From assembly GCF_037975245.1 (NCBI RefSeq), contig NC_092563.1, forward strand, positions 8,815,001 through 8,879,000: 64,000 bases of DNA, read 5' to 3'. Shown here piece by piece: positions 51,201-62,434 of this stretch. Positions within the stretch are counted from its first letter, which is position 1. Each line of letters starts with the position of its first letter. A program made the translations under genes and the position numbers. Source of the stretch: Apostichopus japonicus (lineage: Eukaryota; Echinodermata; Holothuroidea; Aspidochirotida; Stichopodidae). The notes under the pieces were generated by a model. It saw nothing but the letters and a program-made list of their open reading frames with translations. It had not been told where the DNA came from and did not search any database.

Positions 51201-54200
51201 AAAAACTTAAAAGAGACCTGTGTAGAAATCCATACAACCCAAGTGAGGTTTAGCCAGATCTTCAACATAAAAATTGATTTTGTGCCCAAAGTAATCGGCA
51301 TCCTTTAAGACCAATGTAGCTTTGGATAGCAGTAAGGGTCAATGAAATAGGGCATGCACAAACATTGCTACTGTTGAAATGCCTGTGTTCCTACTGAAGT
51401 ATACATCCTTAGCATAGATTATGGCTTAGAGTTCATTCAATTCATAATGTCCAAGCAATGTCGTAACAAATAAGTAAAAACTTGCGGACCAGAAACAAAA
51501 CCACAAGGAGGCACATTGATATTACTGTAGCTTGTGGTACAGTAGTACAGAGCTATGAGCATCCAACATTATATTTCACTGAGCACTAGACATGACAGCA
51601 TTCCATGTGCTTGATATTATAAGGTTACCGTCACGATGCGATGGGTCATACTGTATGCTGATACCATAATAATATTAAGGGTATTCTTTTATCTTCAGAG
51701 GGAAAAGATTTAGATTCTTCTCCAGTGCTACCAAAATTGCAGACTCGTCAAGAGGCCAGTCAACCTGCGAAGCCAGTCTCTAATCAGCCCATCCCTCCCT
51801 CGAGGAAGTCCAGATTTGCTGCTCTTGCAGCAAATATCAATTCATGGGAAGATGACACCAACCACACTAAACCTGAAATCAAACAGGTCAGTTAAAGGTG
51901 TAAAGGTTCTGAATACTAAGGTTACTATTACCATATATTCTAATATTGAATATTTACGAGTTGGAAGGCTATCACTTCTCAACTCTTGTAGCTACTGTAA
52001 TTAGCATACCTTGAGATGGTTACAAGGTTGTTGGCTATCATTGGTCTTCAAAAAGTCATTAGTTCATATATATACTGTAGGATAATGCCATGATGCTAGC
52101 TGAAATCATAGCTTATAGCCTCTCCACTAATTTGATATGACCAGTTAAACATATTTCAGCCTCATTTGCTTCTTTGACCTAGATAAACTATTTGTAATTT
52201 TTGCTCTGATAGGAGGAAAGACCTGTTAAAAAATGGAAGAGACCAGCTCCAGCAGAACCTCAAGAAGAATCCAGACCATCTCCACCTAAGAGAGAGGCAA
52301 CTCAGACTCGAATGTACCACCAGATTCAGCCAAGGTCTCCCATCAAGAAATCTCTACAAAAGAATGAGGAGGGAACCAATCAAAATGCAGACCAGATGAG
52401 ACCAACCATGTCCAGAGCCGCCAGGTTTCAACTGGGTTCGTCTCGTCTCGGAGATGGTGGTTTTCAGACGGCTACCGGTAGAGACGTGATTCTCCCTCAC
52501 TCTAGTAAATGCACAGCTGCGGATAAGCCCTCCGTTCAACCTGAACCCAGAGCGGCACCTAGGACCAACACCGCTCCCCACGCTTCTCCCAGAAGCAAGA
52601 AAGTGGAGGAGAAAAAAGAACCCACCCCTAAGAAAAGACCAGGTCAGGAACAAGACACTGGAACTGCAAACAAGAAACAAGCGACTTCGACAGTTGTCGC
52701 TCAGGCAAAGAAAGGCCTGGAAGCGAGTAGTCGAGATGCTCCTAGTAATATATTAAGCCCACAAAGAGTAGAGGCTAAGGTCGGAGCCATGGCCAAATCC
52801 ATTCATGACCGACTGAAAGCGCATCAGAACAACTGGCAGAGTAATGAAATTAGTAAGAAGATACAGGTAGGTTGGTTAACATAATAAAAACTATACATTT
52901 TGGCTATATTTTCCTTCTGTCAAAACAATATCGGGATATATACAGACTTAGTGAAGACAATTCTGGAATATTTTCGACAAAATTTACTTATCAGCCCACA
53001 GCTGCTTATAAATGTTTCCTTTGAGAAGCTTCAAAAGTGATCAATTTTTCTACTTTTACTTTCTTTCTCATTTCTGTGGCATTAACATGATCAATTGTCA
53101 ATTATTCTGTGTTTTGACGTACCTGGTTCGTTTTGCTGAACTCCTTTATATCGCTGGATAAAGGTAAGCAAAATCCAGACATTCTTTACTTTATATACAA
53201 AATTAGCAGCCTACTGTATGTGCTTTTCTATTGGCAGGCGGATAGAATGAAGGACTTGGCTGTATTGAAGAATAGATGGGTCAAAAGTGACGGAGAGGTC
53301 AGGAAACATGAACCAGAGGAGGAGGAAGAAGAAGAGATTGAAGAATCGGAAGAAGATGACACTATGGAGGAGGAGGAGGAAGAAGAAGGAGAGGTTTACA
53401 TGGAGACAGATATTGATGCTGTTACTGAGTCAGTCAAAGGTAAAATCCAGTCAGAATATCACTCAGATCTTTGAAATGGGCCCAGATGAAAATGTTGTTT
53501 ATCAGTGAAGCCCCCCTCCCCCACCCCTCATTCCCCAGCATATGTCAAGAGGACAGTGAGTGTGCATTCATGTTTGTCAGCTACCTGTCTCTCTACTTGC
53601 AGCTCATATTGATGACAAACGTTAGTTTTAAAATAAAATAAAACTGTTAGCAAACTGCTTATCCACTAGAGAGCCTGTGTAGGAGAATGTGTAAAAGTAA
53701 GTTGGCCTGACGTTTCGATCTTACAGTAGCAGGATCTTCTTCAAAGGCTAAATGACAAGTAACAGAAGGGATAAAAACACACACAGAATACAGACAGGTT
53801 AATGAGCATGGTGAACACAAAGAGATAGATGTAAGGGGATTAGTAGATAAGGGATGGAGAGAAGAAAGCAACAGGGGAAGAGGAGAGGTAGGAGATAAAC
53901 AGTGGAGGGACAAAGAGAGGATTAAGGGAAGGGGGTAGGAAATAAACTGGAGAAGGACAAAGACAGAAAGGTGTGGAGAAAAAAGGGTGGAAGAGAGCTA
54001 TGAGAAGAGGAGTGATGGGGGGACAAGGGGAGAAGGAGGGGGGACGGGACAAGAAAAGTTAGTCATGTCCTTCCTGAATGTTGAGCCCATGAGGTTGAAT
54101 GGTGCGATGTTACTTTTGACAGACTGCAGTTAAGCTTTTCCTCTGCTTTGTTCACAGTGGAAGAAGACATCTCCTCCATCACTGATGATAATGAGACTAG

Positions 54201-57200
54201 TGGGAGCAAAGACGATGTGGGAGAGGAAGAAGAAGATGCTGATGATGAAGATGATGATGAGAGTGAGGTCAACCTGACCGATGTCCTGGGAGACATCGAT
54301 GAGCTGATTGTAGAGGCAGAGAAAGCCATGAAGGAGGAACAAGAAAAGGCTCTGCCACCTTCAGAGGAACCGGAACAACAGGTACATAGAGATCAACTTT
54401 TATAATTTACCCTAAATTTGACTCATTTTGACAATTTTTAATAATCAGCATTTGAAGAAGTTTCCAATGGCTAGCATCATCAGCAGGAGATCAGAAACCC
54501 ATCATTGCTACTGAATATAAAGCTGAGCAAACTTGGCATGGACTAATAGACCCAAGTCTTGATGACTTAATTGCTACAAACAGATGTTTTTAGTCAGCTG
54601 TCTTTGTGTGTACAGTAGCAATAATGTTTGTCTTGGACTGTTCCCATGATCTGAATGTAGCTACCATGATTGGTGGCTTTGAATTCTCCTAAGCTACTGT
54701 ACCACTAGGAGGGTTCTTTTTACTAATATGTTAGATTCAATTCTTGATGTTACTGTGTTAAAACAGGTTTTGGTAGTTACAGTAGCTTGCTAGTTGATAA
54801 TAGAACTGCTAAGACATGATGCCATACAGTTTTTGTCTTACTGCTTGTAGGGAATGGCCAGTGGGGGACACACTTAAAAGGGTATTCTGGTGACAGACAA
54901 TGTGAAACTTATATTGAAGCTCGAATAATATTCCACACTGCTAGCTGAAAACCCCATCTCAATATCATGTCCCTTACTTGAGATATGTTTGATTGAATGC
55001 GACCGTTTTTGACTGGCTAAACCCTCAACTACTCCAGGAAGTTGGATCACAGCAGGGGGTCTGTGATGTCATCTTGGCAAAAGCTCATTGGAAGCTTTAC
55101 TTCTATGGCTGTTTTAATCTTCTTGTTGATTTATCCTTGAAACCTGATACATTTGGAATGTTTGAATCGCTGCCGAAGTTCTCTGTACTTAGAATTTCAT
55201 CAAAATGCATCTTTTTGTAGAAATATTCTTTTTGTTTGTGAATAAAAGGGTTGAGATATTATCAAGGAAAAAGAAACACATTTTCAGCTGAAGTGCCCTG
55301 ATGACATCATCCATTCTGCTGTTGCCAGATGCAATTTACAAAATATCACTAAATGTTTAAAATTCATATCTTCACGATACAAAATATTATGAGGATGTGG
55401 TTTTCACAGTAAGATTCCAAAACATTTAAAGCTTTTGTTCAGCAATCAATCAACTTTAGCCACCAGAATATTCTTTAAAGCGACTGAAAATGGTGTTTAA
55501 TTATAAATAAAAACGTCATTTATATAGCGCTAAATCACAAAAAATATCAAAGCGCTGCACAAATTACAAAAACGATAAAAAGGAATAAATACAGTGAAAA
55601 CAAATTATAACCTAATAAAAATAATCCTCCAACACCATCCAAAAAAACAATAAGAGGTTATTAAAATACAAAGGAGGTTATATAAAAACAAAACGATAGG
55701 AGGTTATAAAAGTACAATAAGAGGTTTTATAACAAACAAGACGTTATAGAGGAAGAGAAGAGGTAAATTCAGTTTCAATTCTTATCTATTGTTTTATGTC
55801 AAGGTTGAGACAGTTTGTGAAAGACCAGCCGCCATGCCAGAAAGGTCAAGACAGACAGAGCAGGCCCCTCAGCCAGCTGCGCCAGTCGTCGTCGAACGTC
55901 GACCTGCCCCTCAGCCTGTCAACCAGCAGGCGAAACAAAAAATAGTTCGAGAAGAACAAGTCAGAGCAGAGAAAGTCAGAAATAGAGCTGTCATTAGAAG
56001 CAAACAATCCAGTAATGCAGAGAAAATTAAAGTAAGTTCTTCCAAATGGAGTTTGTAATAATGCACCCATTAATAAGTACTTCTTAAAATTCTTTGTGGG
56101 TTTTTGCTTCCCATTAGTTACAATGTGTACATCTATCATTATGAAGAACATATATAGGCCTAGTAAAAGAGCTTAGTGAGTTTGGTCTGTATTCAACAAT
56201 ATTTGGCTGCACCTAAGTGATTTTGTAGACCTTTAATAAAACTTGGACAGTTAGACAAACATTTACTTGCTGGTGGTTAAAGATCCATCTGGTCCTGGAA
56301 ACATTATCGCAGAAATTGGCAGATGCTTTTGTATGGCCTATCAGAGCACTGATTTTAAAAAAAATTCTCATGTTTAACTTTTAAATTTATCTTGAAATGA
56401 AAATTTGGATCAGTTGAGCTAAGGAACTGAAAATGTTTATAAGAAACATAGAGTGGAACTTTCAGTTAAATTCAGTACCTGTAGTGTGTTTTTCATTATC
56501 ATTTTAATCGTGAGAATTCAGTAGGAAATGATACAGTCCATGAGTAGCATTGGCTGATGAAGGATAATCATAATAATATTCCACTTTTATATAGTGCTTT
56601 ATACCAGCAATAGGTTTCAAAGCGCTTTACAGACGATGTTACCCCTGGTCAATGATAACCTGTCCCAGAAACAATCCCTCCAGGCGGCTGCAGTTATATA
56701 CTGTGCCCAATGACAAGTTACCTCAAAGGTTCTATTTAATCCCTGGGTGGAGAGAGGCACATGTGATAGAGCATCTTGCCCAGGGTCACAACGTAATAAA
56801 CTAGGCAATAGTAGGCAGGAATCGAACCAGCAATCCTTGGATCACAGATGCGACGCCTAAGCTAATCGTCCACCACACTCTTATTGCTCCCTGTATTATG
56901 GAAAATAACATCAGTTGTCAATGGCAGAGTTTGTATGGATGAAATACTATACTAGAGGAGGGGGGGGGTTGTCATTTGTTTCTTTAGATTTCCCAGATTA
57001 CCTGCTGCTACCACTGGGACATAAAGGGAACCCTGATGATGTTAGATCATTTACCTCTAGCCATGAAAAACACTCTTTTTTGTTTGGTTTTGCAGATCCT
57101 ACAGGAAGAAGTGTCCAGACAACAGATAATTTTAAACCAGACCAGCCAAGCTCTGTCGTTGATCGCTTCTAATGAGAGCCTCAGAAATACAGTGGAGGAA

Positions 57201-60185
57201 ATTGAAGCGGAGAAGATGATGGTGATTTCAAGTAAATACTGGACATAATTTTGTATAACGATTATTTTTTATTTTATTTTTTTATTTTTTCGACTGACAG
57301 GTCTCACTGTTGTCATTATTGTGACTTCTCTATTAATACTTTCAGGTATTGGCATAGTAAGTTATGTTGCAACTTGCAAAATTCATATAGTAAAAACTTT
57401 TTAGGTTTACTGAGGAGGGTTAAGCTGCTCTCAGGCTGTTAATGTCAATCATTGATTATGTATTCTTGGAGTGCTTTAGCAACCGCTGCAAATGCTAATC
57501 AACACTGCATTTGTAAATCACTACATGGGACAGCAAGCAAAGTCAGTCTGTAAAATATTAAACTTAAAATTTTTATTCTCAGATATGGTAATGAGTAAAT
57601 GTCAATAAGGACCATGCAAATAAAAGTTCTGCATTTTGCTGTTAAGTTTGTTATCACAGACTACAGTACTGATCATTAGTCACATGGTTTTTACACAAAT
57701 GCATTCAAGATCGCAAACTTGCCAGCCAAATTTAAGTTTATTTAGAACTGATGTACGGTCTTGCATATAATGTAATGTAATGTTAATGTAATCTTTGATT
57801 AATGCATTAATCACTACATGGACAGCAAGCAAACTCAGTCTGTAAAAAATTAAACTTGAATTTTTATTCTCAGATAAGGTAGTGAGTTAAATGTAAATCA
57901 ATTAGGACCATGCCAAATAAAGTACTGCATTTTGCTGTTCAGTTTGTTATCACAGACTACTGATCTTTAGTTACATGGTTTTTACACAAATGTATCAAAG
58001 GTCGCAAACTTGCCAGCCAAATTTAAGTTTACTATTACTGATGTACGGTCTTGTATATAACGTTTCACAGATCAGAAGAGGCAGGCATGTCTGTCAGAGA
58101 TTCAGTACTTGAAGAACGCTCCCATCCCCGAGCCAGTCTTTACCGATGATGGAGAGGAGGTGGTTCCATCTAAGGGTCATGTCCTGATCAAAGAAATTAG
58201 GTTAGCCTTTAAGACAGAGTACATCATGGACTTACAATCCAACAAGGGTGAGTAGTGATCAGATATCTGTACGTGTTGGCTCAAAGTCGCCAAAACTGAG
58301 TGATTGTTGTACTTCTCTTTACTGCCATATACCATAAAAACCATCATAGAAGCATCTGTAAACAATGTCAAATGTGGTGTCCGTTTGGGGACAGTGCAAA
58401 GCTGCTACCATTACTAGAAGCAGCCGTTGTAGATGTATGTAGAGTTTCTATATCATAGTAAGGTTTAACTCTTTCATAGATTGGAATCAATTAACCACTA
58501 AACAGAATACTAATTCACTCAAATAGTTCCCATTTCCACAAGTTTTCAACATGTTCAATTACTGCTGTTTCTTGTGTGCAACATTATGATTTTCCACTTC
58601 TAGACCAAGTTGATTTGTAACGTAAGAAATTAGGACAAAGTAAACTCAATAACGTCTGTACACTGTGAGTGATGCTAACCATTGAATCAGAATTTAGTTG
58701 AAAGTTTACAACATGTTTTAAAGAAACTTTGTACATTTGACAGCATGTTAAGTTGGCCATATTTATTAGTATTGATACAGCTTCTTGAATGTGTATATTT
58801 TATTAAAGTCCCTGTCACAGGCCAATTCCTTTCGTTCTGAGAAAGATATGAGTCGTGTGTGTGACAGTCTGTTTTACTTTTTCGCCACTTTGTTTTTGTT
58901 TTTCACTGGAAAAATTTTGCTCTTAAAATCATGACTTAATATTTTGTTTCTCTCATATTTATAGAAATGCCATCGCATTACTATTTCATAGTTACCCGAT
59001 GCGGTGCTCAAACAACGGTCACGAATCTAATGAATACTCGAGAGAATCTCACCGGAGACTGCTTGAAGTTCCCTACGGAAATAACAATGTAATTTAAACC
59101 GACATCAAGAAACGTTTACAATCAAATCCGTCCATCCCTAGTATCCCAAGTATCATTTTGTGTGTGAACAATATGTTTGGAGGAATGTTCATGTCCCCCT
59201 TTCGAGTTTTCTTTGATTCTTTAAATGTAGATCCCCGAAATCCCTCAGCTTCTTAGTAGAAACATAGGCAATCTAGTAACAGACATCTCCCATGCGCTAT
59301 GGTTTGTGTAATATTCCTGAACTGCCCATCAAAATCAGTATTTCATAACAGACTAAAAGACACATTTTAATGAATTAATAGCAAGTTGAAGACCACTAGA
59401 CAAGCCAATCATTTAAAGTATTGGGAATTGATTTCCAGCCCTACAAATAGGGTCAATACAATATTTAAGAGTATTGGAAATTGATTTCCAGCCCTACAGA
59501 TTGGGCCAATGCAATATTTAAGAGTATTGATAATTGATTTCCAGCCCTAAAGATAGGGTCAATGCAAGATTTGAGAGTATTAGGAATTGATTTTCAGCCC
59601 TACAGATAGGGCCAATGCAATATTTAAGAGTATTGATAATTGATTTCTGGTCCTACAGATAGGGCCAATGCAATATTTAAGAGTATTGATAATTGATTTC
59701 TGGTCCTACAGATAGGGTCAATGCAATATTTAAGAGTATTAGGAATTGATTTCCAGCCCTACAGATAGGATCAATACAATATTAAAGAGTATTAGGAATT
59801 GATTTCCAGCCCTACAGATAGGATCAATACAATATTTAAGAGTTTTGACAATTGATTTCCAGCCCTACAGATAGGATCAATACAATATTTAAGAGTTTTG
59901 ACAATTGATTTCCAGCCCTACAGATAGGGTCAAATCAATATTTAAGGGTATTAGGAATTGATTTACAGCCCTATACAAATAGTAGATCTTGTTCTGTCCT
60001 ATTACAGCAACGATTTGGATGGTGATTTTAGCATTGAGTCACTTGTGTACCAGCTAAGAAGTACTGTCACCCGGGTTGAAGGGATGGCGGAGAGAGCCCA
60101 GACCCAGCATGCACTTCCTGTCAGACACAGCCGGTTTGGAAGCCTCACACCAAAAAAGCTTCTTTCCAATAAGAGTTCCAGCAAG
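48245..60185 (+). CDS. anln: Anillin, 5' and middle exons (12 exons, C-terminus not found)
   Basis: Scaffold of the cytokinetic ring that links RhoA, actin, myosin and septins at the cleavage furrow. Twelve exons join in phase for about 795 codons. The start MDPLTQRLLERTRARRE matches the anillin N-terminus (MDPFTEKLLERTRARRE in human). Next come RFAALAANINSWEDD (about residues 133-147), a basic Pro/Lys-rich region, ADRMKDLAVLKNRW (about 373-386, end of the actin-binding part), two very acidic exons, then the anillin homology domain. Its Rho-binding helices are VSRQQIILNQTSQAL, EIEAEKMMVIS and LSEIQYLKN. The C2-like part starts near VLIKEIRLAF and goes on to LTPKKLLSN. Human anillin continues for about 340 more residues (rest of C2, PH), not found before the window ends. 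The start was chosen on homology and a GAAATGG context. Confidence 0.93.
48263..49698 (+). other. Anillin intron 1
   Basis: 1.4 kb, identical to the same interval of copy 1. Short antisense open frames at 49383-49612 have no support. Confidence 0.8.
49699..49837 (+). CDS. anln: Anillin exon 2
   Basis: 139 nt, RLLERTRARREDLAKKMAEN to SMEDKSHQ plus one base, acceptor TTCACCATTCAG, donor G|GTATAT. The most conserved part of the N-terminus, basic and helical. Confidence 0.93.
50234..50350 (+). CDS. anln: Anillin exon 3
   Basis: 117 nt, VHSQKSGPEMSPSSGSP then RFNTLATQRAQWDVQK. The last part corresponds to the MQKLAEQRRRWD region of human anillin. Acceptor CAATCACTAG, donor G|GTGAGG. Confidence 0.9.
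50351..51698 (+). other. Anillin intron 3
   Basis: 1.35 kb. No further gene. The antisense open frame at 50819-51097 is unsupported. Confidence 0.75.
51699..51886 (+). CDS. anln: Anillin exon 4
   Basis: 188 nt, begins EGKDLDSSPVLPKL. The conserved block SRFAALAANINSWEDDTNH matches RLANLAATICSWEDDVNH of human anillin. Donor CAG|GTCAGT. Confidence 0.93.
52213..52866 (+). CDS. anln: Anillin exon 5 (basic, Pro/Lys-rich)
   Basis: 654 nt, 218 codons, phase 0 to 0. Starts EERPVKKWKRPAPAEPQ and includes KKRPGQEQ and NKKQATS, candidate nuclear localisation signals. It ends SIHDRLKAHQNNWQSN-like helix, equivalent to the start of the actin-binding region. Likely disordered for most of its length. Confidence 0.92.
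53238..53439 (+). CDS. anln: Anillin exon 6
   Basis: 202 nt, ADRMKDLAVLKNRWVKSDGE, then a glutamate-rich tract to about residue 427 and YMETDIDAVTESVK. Acceptor TTCTATTGGCAG, donor G|GTAAAA. Confidence 0.92.
53640..54060. repeat. Repeat insertion in anillin intron 6
   Basis: Starts with a GTTTCGATC word (CTGACGTTTCGATCTTACAG) known from the ends of some retroelements, then a long purine-rich tract (AGGAGAGGTAGGAGATAAAC and similar). The hydrophobic-looking antisense frames here are low-complexity artefacts. Confidence 0.55.
54158..54381 (+). CDS. anln: Anillin exon 7 (acidic)
   Basis: 224 nt, VEEDISSITDDNETSGSKDD, then an Asp/Glu run and VLGDIDELIVEAEKAMKEEQ. Matches the position of the NDLFSDVLEEGELDMEKSQ region of human anillin. 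Donor CAG|GTACAT. Confidence 0.9.
54382..55803 (+). other. Anillin intron 7 with a SINE-like tail fragment
   Basis: At 55505-55570 there is ATTTATATAGCGCTAAATCA and CAAAGCGCTGCACAA, the common 3' tail of many marine SINEs, followed by an A-rich AGGTTATA repeat to 55760. No gene. Confidence 0.6.
55804..56031 (+). CDS. anln: Anillin exon 8
   Basis: 228 nt, 76 codons, VETVCERPAAMPERSRQTEQ to RSKQSSNAEKIK. Gln/Pro/Arg-rich linker before the anillin homology domain. Acceptor TTTTATGTCAAG, donor AAA|GTAAGT. Confidence 0.88.
56556..56882 (-). mobile_element. tRNA-derived SINE
   Basis: On the minus strand the 5' end has an A-box-like TTAGCTTAGGCGTC and a perfect B box GGTTCGATTCC (56818-56828). The body follows, then a tail GCGCTTTGAAACCTATTGCT and CACTATATAAAAGTGGAATA. 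It sits in anillin intron 8 in antisense orientation. The family name needs a search. Confidence 0.85.
57096..57231 (+). CDS. anln: Anillin exon 9 (Rho-binding helix)
   Basis: 136 nt, ILQEEVSRQQIILNQTSQAL to EEIEAEKMMVIS plus one base. Aligns with MQQTVIYQASQALNCC of the human anillin homology domain. Acceptor TTTTGCAG, donor CAA|GTAAAT. Confidence 0.93.
57505..58062. repeat. Imperfect tandem duplication of about 265 bp in intron 9
   Basis: 57505-57770 and 57805-58062 share AATCACTACATGG, AGCAAGCAAA, GGACCATGC, ACATGGTTTTTACACAAATG and GATGTACGGTCTTG. Several small differences show it is older than the 2.8-kb duplication. The second copy runs up to the acceptor of exon 10. Confidence 0.85.
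58071..58247 (+). CDS. anln: Anillin exon 10
   Basis: 177 nt, NQKRQACLSEIQYLKNAPIP, then VVPSKGHVLIKEIRLAFKTE. It covers the end of the Rho-binding helices and the first C2-like strand (SKGSVTLSEIRLPLKADF in human). Donor G|GTGAGT. Confidence 0.93.
58965..59088 (+). CDS. anln: Anillin exon 11
   Basis: 124 nt, EMPSHYYFIVTRCGAQTTVT to LKFPTEIT plus two bases. C2-like strand (NYYYLIILKAGAENMVAT in human). Donor ACAAT|GTAATT. Confidence 0.92.
59400..59985. repeat. 53-bp minisatellite, about 11 copies
   Basis: Unit of 53 bases around AATTGATTTCCAGCCCTACA, GATAGGGTCAATACAATATT and TAAGAGTATT. Lies in anillin intron 11 and ends about 20 bases before the acceptor of exon 12. Confidence 0.93.
60008..60185 (+). 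CDS. anln: Anillin exon 12
   Basis: 178 nt, INDLDGDFSIESLVYQLRST to SLTPKKLLSNKSSSK. Matches DFEINIEVYSLV and ITPKRLL of human anillin. Donor AAG|GTAGGA, phase 0. Later exons were not found. Confidence 0.92.
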
Positions 60186-62031
60186 GTAGGATATTTTATT
60201 TTGCTGGCAGCATCATCAGTATCTAAATACTGGATTCTTTGCTCAGACTAGTTTAACGTAAATCCTACTAAGGCATTGCCTTTCTTTAGATGTTTCCTTC
60301 CCAAGAAAACAACTACTGAAGTAGTCCAGGAATGTTGGTTTTCTAAAATCACTAGTAAGTGATGCATGCACAACATTGCCTCTTGATCCCAGGCCTGTGG
60401 ACTCATTTGAGGTCACAACTTCAGGACAAATTTATTTGTTTCCTAGGATGAAACTGTCTTATTAAAAGAATTATATGTAGGCTGTCGTAAGAATGAACCA
60501 TTAGAAACATGAAAGATGCCAACAGTTTTCTCAAAGCTAGGGACATTTGGTTTCCAAACAAGAGTTCATTGCAAAAGAATTGAATTTGCAAAACAATTTT
60601 CATTTGTTGCAAAAGAAGGGTTTTACTTACTTTCTAAGTGAGAATGTACATATAATTGGTATCTTAAACTCTGCTGGATATTCTAAGTTCATTGCACTCA
60701 AAGTAATGTTGTTCTTGGATGATTTTGATCTTTTAACATTCCAAGGCCAAGTCTGTTTAGAAAGATGCAAAATCCCTCTATATTGCTACTTTAAAGAATC
60801 TGTTCAAATTATGCTCTAGTATGTTTGCATTGATCACACTTGACAACCCTAGACATTTCTCATTACTACAAAAAAAGGCATGTTTATAATGTCAGCTTGT
60901 ACAAAACAAGTTTGGTGCCACATCAAATATATTCAGACTACAGTACTCATTACACTGAAAATAAAACAATTTGCCGAGTTTGCTAAAAGCTTCCTTTATT
61001 TCTTGGTGTCATTCTTGGGTATTTTTTATTGGATTATTTGTGAGTTGCTTCAGTGACAGAAAGGCCTATAGAATTTGGGAAAATCCAGCTCAAAGTTCTT
61101 CTTTATTAGATATTTTCTCAGAAGCTTTCTGAATCATTCAAGTATAAACCTCAACCTCTTTCAAGAATGAATTTTGTTTCATGTTATTTTAAAGAACTGT
61201 TCATAAGTATCCTCCCCCTTTAAGTAAAGTAATATTGCACATTGAAAATGATTTTTAAAAAAAACACCAAAGTTTGAACATTTCTGCTTCCAACTTTTGC
61301 CAGCAGAAAAATAAGCAGAACATGAAATACTTCAAGGCAACGGTAATAAATTTATTGGAGATTGGAATAAAATTCCCAGGCAATGCATCCTAATAATGTA
61401 GCCGCACTAACCGTTGATATTATTGCTTATATATAGTTCCATCAGTCTAATCTACTTGTATAGTTAGCATGTGGCTGATGGAAAATTTGGTTGTTGACTT
61501 CAATCAATTTAACTTGCTTGCTCCCATTATTGCATTCAATTGGTGCCAGTTCACATAACTTTTAAGGTTACCCTCAGTTATTCATATTTAAACCTGTATT
61601 TAGCAGAGGGGCCAGAAATACAATAAAGAATCTTTTTATCCAGTTTTCCATTTAATTGGGAAGGATTCTGTACAGTACCCTGTAAAGTATAAAACTGGTT
61701 CGTTTGTTAAGCAAGTGTGTAACAAAGAATATTACCTTATCTGACCAAAGGTGAAAACTTAATTTTGAGAATTGTTAACTTTCAGTGAAGTTGGTCTCTG
61801 TTTAGTGTACACACCTCATGAAAACAATTGAACTGGTAGCCTTTTGCTTAGCTGAATTTTTTTTCGAATGCTTCATTTTGACAAAGACTTGGCAACCTGG
61901 GTGAATGTTTTATGCTTTGATTATTTAGCATGTACAGTAGGTGATTGGGACATGTGATCTTTGTCCCTTATTGTGGATTGCATAAAGTTATTCATTAATA
62001 AAAGTATAAAACAACAGGCCGATTTGTTTCC
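60186..62031 (+). other. Probable anillin intron 12
   Basis: No exon with C2 or PH similarity recognised. Open frames at 60421-60819 are unsupported. Confidence 0.5.
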
Positions 62032-62033
62032 TA

Positions 62034-62235
62034 TGGTGGCTTAATATGGACATAGGAAAGAAAACAATTCAGATAAAAAATCACAATTTTGAGATATAAA
62101 GTCACAATTTGCGATCAAAAATGTGATCAAAATTTTAACTAATGAGGTTTAAAAAAAAGGTCAAAATATTGACTTAAAAGTCACAATTTTGAGATTTGGA
62201 GAATTGTTTTTTTCTATGTCCCTATTAAGCCACTG
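62034..62235. mobile_element. Tc1/mariner-like MITE
   Basis: 202 bp with terminal inverted repeats starting TGGTGGCTTAATATGGACAT on the left and, reversed, CAGTGGCTTAATAGGGACAT on the right. It is flanked on both sides by TA. The inner part repeats TCACAATTTTGAGAT. No transposase. Confidence 0.8.
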
Positions 62236-62434
62236 TAGTTTCCAAATATTGTAGTAAGTGCACTAATCTTGTAGCCATGGTTGCCATTACTGTAATCTTT
62301 ACACAAGTGGAAGCAATTTGTATGTGCTAACAACATAACAGAATGAACCACTAAACGTATTTGTCGTTTTATTTAATTTCACCATATATATCTAACCAAA
62401 AGTGTCACACTTTTTCTTTTGTTTTCGCCATAAC

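Noticed and set aside
53659-54052. Antisense Pro/Ser/Leu-rich frames
   Set aside because: They come from the purine-rich tract in anillin intron 6, with no gene features.
55789-55803. Extending anillin exon 8 upstream to the first ATG
   Set aside because: The splice acceptor at 55803 keeps phase with exon 7, and the upstream bases are the pyrimidine tract.
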